From the NCBI GenBank assembly GCA_020072585.1, contig JAIQGL010000029.1, forward strand, positions 124,001-188,000: a stretch of 64,000 nt of DNA. Reading direction: 5' to 3'. This DNA is from Terriglobia bacterium. Lineage in GTDB: Bacteria > Acidobacteriota > Terriglobia > Terriglobales > Acidobacteriaceae. A program made the translations under genes and the position numbers. Shown one piece after another: positions 61,408 through 64,000 of the stretch; positions within the stretch are counted from its first letter, which is position 1; each line of letters opens with the position of its first letter. The notes beneath the pieces were generated by a model. The model was not told the DNA's origin and did no database searches. It worked only from the letters and a program-made list of their open reading frames with translations.

Positions 61408-62664
61408 CAATGGAAATTGTTTGTTTTTTCAACTGCTCATGGTCCGTTTATCGCCCTGATAGTGATGGCGGGCACAGACAAATACGGAAATTCATCATTG
61501 AATCCTCAAAGGAGATTTTTGTTGAAAAGCTCCGTTCGGAAGAAGAGCGGAGTGAAAGGAATAAGACAATGTTGAACATTAAGATTCTCAAAATAAACGT
61601 TCGTCGGAACGCATGGCTTTTGCTTGCGATCCTGGGCATTGCGTCTGTAGCTGTTGCGTTGCCACACCCATCATCGCTAGCTTGCGGTGACCGGATCCAG
61701 ACAAGCATCAAGCTCACGCATGATTTGGGTCCGTGTCCAGCCGACGGCATACACATTGTGGCGGCCACGCCAGTGACTCTGGACCTCAATGGCCACAAGA
61801 TTATCGGACAAGGTTCAGGTACCGGGGTTAACATGTTTGGCGATTCAATTATCGTGAAAGGTCCTGGGCGCATCGTGAACTTTGGCATAGGCATCCACCT
61901 TGAACACGGCACCGGGCACGTAATGATTTACGATCTTGATTTGGCCCGGAACATTGAAGGGATTTTTCTGGATGCCAACCAAGTCAGGGTCCTCGACAAC
62001 ACCATTGATGGCCGGGACCGGGGTACAACAGGCATCAGCGTCTCCGGTGCGGGCGACTACGTCTATCGCAACATCATACGAAACCACTCTGATTTCGGAC
62101 TTTTGCTGAGAAGCGCGGACCCAGTGGTCTCACAGAACGTCATCACTGAAAATCATGTAGGGATCCATTTCGGAAGCCAGGGTTTCTATACTGTTCGTGG
62201 AAATATGGTCTTCCGCAATGAGACGAACGGCATTGAAGCTGAACCCGTGGATGTTGGAGGCTGCGGGACCATTGAAGATAATTTCCTAAGAGCCAATGGT
62301 GAAAACGGCTTGTTAGTGACTGGAGGTTCCTTGTTTGCGGCGTGCGTGGTCCGCGACAATGTTGCTGAGGACAATCGGCTGGCCGGGATCAGCATCGCTG
62401 GCGCTAGGGGCCATACCGTAATCGGCAATCGGGCATCGCACAATGGTGTTGATCTGCAATGGGATGGCGTCGCCGGGGCATGCTGGACGCAAAACATTTT
62501 CTCCACCAGTTCACCTGAGACGTTGCCTCAATGTCCTCCTTTTTAAACTCGGGTGTTCACCAAGCGCCGGTTATCAGGCATAGAACCGGCTGCGGTTTGT
62601 AAGCTCCAAAACCACTCTCCGGAGAAGTCGCGCAAGTGATTGCCGGCTTCTCCTTGAACGTTTC
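61383..62664 (+). repeat. Tandem duplication, unit 1
   Basis: About 1.28 kb that recurs at 62711 onward at an offset of about 1328 bases. It includes the leader hairpin region, the roughly 100-base stretch before the gene (only two differences between copies), the beta-helix gene and the 120 bases after it. The second unit runs to or past the window end, so a further copy may follow. Confidence 0.85.
61569..62546 (+). CDS. Secreted beta-helix repeat protein, copy 1
   Basis: A 325-residue protein. A hydrophobic N-terminal segment (NAWLLLAILGIASVAVAL) then Pro, likely a signal peptide, is followed by right-handed beta-helix repeats of the NosD type: PVTLDLNGHKIIGQGSGTGV, DSIIVKGPGRIVNFGIGIHL, YVYRNIIRNHSDFGLLLRSA, VVSQNVITENHVGIHFG and TIEDNFLRANGENGLLVTGG. 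Such folds bind or cut carbohydrates or act as surface proteins; no lyase or hydrolase residues can be assigned. The ATG at 61569 follows AAGGAATAAGACA. Four or more cysteines (ACGDR, GPCP, GCGT, AACV) may form disulfides. Confidence 0.8.
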   Translation: MLNIKILKINVRRNAWLLLAILGIASVAVALPHPSSLACGDRIQTSIKLTHDLGPCPADGIHIVAATPVTLDLNGHKIIGQGSGTGVNMFGDSIIVKGPGRIVNFGIGIHLEHGTGHVMIYDLDLARNIEGIFLDANQVRVLDNTIDGRDRGTTGISVSGAGDYVYRNIIRNHSDFGLLLRSADPVVSQNVITENHVGIHFGSQGFYTVRGNMVFRNETNGIEAEPVDVGGCGTIEDNFLRANGENGLLVTGGSLFAACVVRDNVAEDNRLAGISIAGARGHTVIGNRASHNGVDLQWDGVAGACWTQNIFSTSSPETLPQCPPF

Positions 62665-62710
62665 TCAGGGAAGAGCAACTTCAAAAAAAGACCGGAGACA
62701 GCGATTGTTG

Positions 62711-64000
62711 GAAAAAGCCACCGGCCAGTGTGGCTCAATGGAAAGTGCCTGTTTCAACTACTCACGGTTCCGTTATCAGAAATGATAGGTGACAGCCGGC
62801 ACAGACAAATACGGAAATTCATCATTGAATCTTCACAGGAGATTTTTGTTGAAAAGCTCCGTTCGGAAGAAGAGCGGAGTGAAAGGAATAAGACAATGTT
62901 GAACATTAAGATTCTCAAAATAAACGTTCGGCGGAACGCATGGCTTTTGCTTGCGATTCTAGGCATTGCGTCTGTAGCTGTTGCGTTGCCACACCCGCCA
63001 TCGCTTGCTTGCGGTGATCGGATCCAGACAAGCGTCAAGCTCACGCATGATTTGGGTCCGTGTCCGGACGATGGCATACACATTGTGGCGGCCACCCCGG
63101 TGACTCTGGACCTCAATGGTCACAAGATTATCGGACAAGGTTCAGGCACCGGAGTTACCATGTTTGGCGACTCAATTATCGTGAAAGGCCCTGGGCGCAT
63201 CGTAAACTTTGGCATAGGCATCAACCTTGATCACGGCACTGATCACGTAATGATTTACGACCTTAATTTGGTCCGGAACATTGAAGGGATTTTTCTGGAC
63301 GCCAATAATGTCAGGGTCCTCGACAACACCATAGATGGCCGGGACCGGGGTACAACAGGCATCAGTATCTTCGGTCCGGGCCACTACGTCTATCGCAACA
63401 TCATACGGGGCCACTCTGATTTCGGGCTTTTGCTGGGAAGGGCGAACCCAGTGGTCTCACAGAACGTCATCACTGAAAATCATGTAGGGATCCATTTCGG
63501 AAGGGAGGGTTCGTATACTATTCGTGGAAATATCATCTTCCGAAATGAGACGAACGGCATTGAAGCTGAAGTCACGGATGTTGGAAGCTGCGGGACCATT
63601 GAAGATAATTTCCTTAGAGCCAATGGTGGAAACGGCGTGCTGGTGACTGGAAGCCATTCCTTGCATGCGGCCTGCGTGGTCCGCGACAATATTGTTCAGG
63701 ACAATCGGTTGAACGGGATCAGCATCGCTGGCGCTAATGACCATATCGTGATTGGCAATCGGGCCTCGAATAATGGTGTTGATCTGCAATGGGATGGCGT
63801 CGCCGGGGCATGCTGGAGCCAAAACATTTTCTCCACCAGTTCACCTGAGACGTTGCCTCAATGTCCGCCTTTTTAACTCCGGTGTTCACCAGCGCCGGTT
63901 ATCAGGCATAGAACCGGCCGCGGTTTGTAAGCTGCAAAACCACTCTCCGGAGAAGTCGCGCAAGTGATTGTCGGCTTCTCCTTGAACGTTTCCCCACCTT
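62711..64000 (+). repeat. Tandem duplication, unit 2 (reaches window end)
   Basis: The second copy of the unit starting at 61383. It starts GAAAAAGCCACCGGCCAG and carries the second beta-helix gene and a tail almost identical to that of unit 1 up to the window end. Confidence 0.85.
62896..63876 (+). CDS. Secreted beta-helix repeat protein, copy 2
   Basis: A 326-residue tandem paralogue of the preceding protein, with the same signal, repeats and ending (SSPETLPQCPPF). Differences are scattered conservative changes. One single-residue insertion lies in LVTGSHSLHAACV, where copy 1 has LVTGGSLFAACV, showing moderate divergence and continued reading-frame integrity. Both copies probably remain functional. 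The ATG at 62896 has the same AAGGAATAAGACA leader. Expression signals are shared through the conserved upstream stretch. Confidence 0.8.
   Translation: MLNIKILKINVRRNAWLLLAILGIASVAVALPHPPSLACGDRIQTSVKLTHDLGPCPDDGIHIVAATPVTLDLNGHKIIGQGSGTGVTMFGDSIIVKGPGRIVNFGIGINLDHGTDHVMIYDLNLVRNIEGIFLDANNVRVLDNTIDGRDRGTTGISIFGPGHYVYRNIIRGHSDFGLLLGRANPVVSQNVITENHVGIHFGREGSYTIRGNIIFRNETNGIEAEVTDVGSCGTIEDNFLRANGGNGVLVTGSHSLHAACVVRDNIVQDNRLNGISIAGANDHIVIGNRASNNGVDLQWDGVAGACWSQNIFSTSSPETLPQCPPF

Overview
The window looks like a chromosomal segment of a soil-type Acidobacteriota bacterium, probably class Terriglobia. This is inferred from gene content and is not proven. The content includes Tat-exported multicopper oxidases, a DUF1028 protein, ankyrin-VOC fusions, a carA-carB locus, KorAB, ftsQ-ftsA-ftsZ, homing-endonuclease-associated-repeat proteins and the C-terminal module of large Ig-like surface proteins. 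The DNA is moderately GC-rich. I saw no tRNA, rRNA, CRISPR array or recognisable transposase. Most of the window is ordinary chromosome with a thin layer of relics, short palindromes and duplicated cassettes.

Region 1 (1-8.0 kb): a truncated ECF-like sigma factor coupled to a terpene-cyclase-like repeat protein, two large Tat-exported CotA-type multicopper oxidases and a secreted TPR protein. Region 2 (8.1-18.2 kb): a decayed histidine kinase, a zinc-ribbon protein, a Tat-exported M20 peptidase homologue with altered metal ligands, a UDP-glucose-dehydrogenase homologue without the catalytic cysteine, a VOC protein, a DUF1028 protein, and an alpha/beta hydrolase lying between two halves of a duplicated NTF2-like / TonB-C-like gene pair.

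Region 3 (18.2-26 kb): carB and carA with an unrelated membrane-protein gene spliced between them by overlapping start and stop codons, then a DHFR-like reductase and a two-domain ThyX-like protein. Pyrimidine precursor supply (carbamoyl phosphate) and possible thymidylate synthesis are therefore neighbours. Region 4 (26-38.7 kb): a GAF-GAF-GGDEF cyclase with a PilZ protein (c-di-GMP production and response), an ABC-2 exporter, and envelope and housekeeping genes (DUF374 acyltransferase, AI-2E transporter, ruvX, mltG, a lipoprotein, a MacB-like permease, pgsA).

Region 5 (38.9-48.6 kb): hypothetical and membrane proteins, one split by a frameshift in a six-C run; the first of two homing-endonuclease-associated-repeat genes; acetyl-CoA synthetase; an ankyrin-VOC fusion; a YceH-family protein; a Crp/Fnr regulator. 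Region 6 (49.1-59.2 kb): korA-korB (2-oxoacid:ferredoxin oxidoreductase), a small acidic protein, then the division genes ftsQ, ftsA and ftsZ without the mur genes that often precede them, and a short PBP-like transpeptidase. Region 7 (59.2-64 kb): an intergenic repeat zone, a small gene and an XRE regulator diverging from an 18-bp perfect palindrome, the second homing-associated-repeat gene, and a 1.33-kb tandem duplication carrying two secreted beta-helix proteins.
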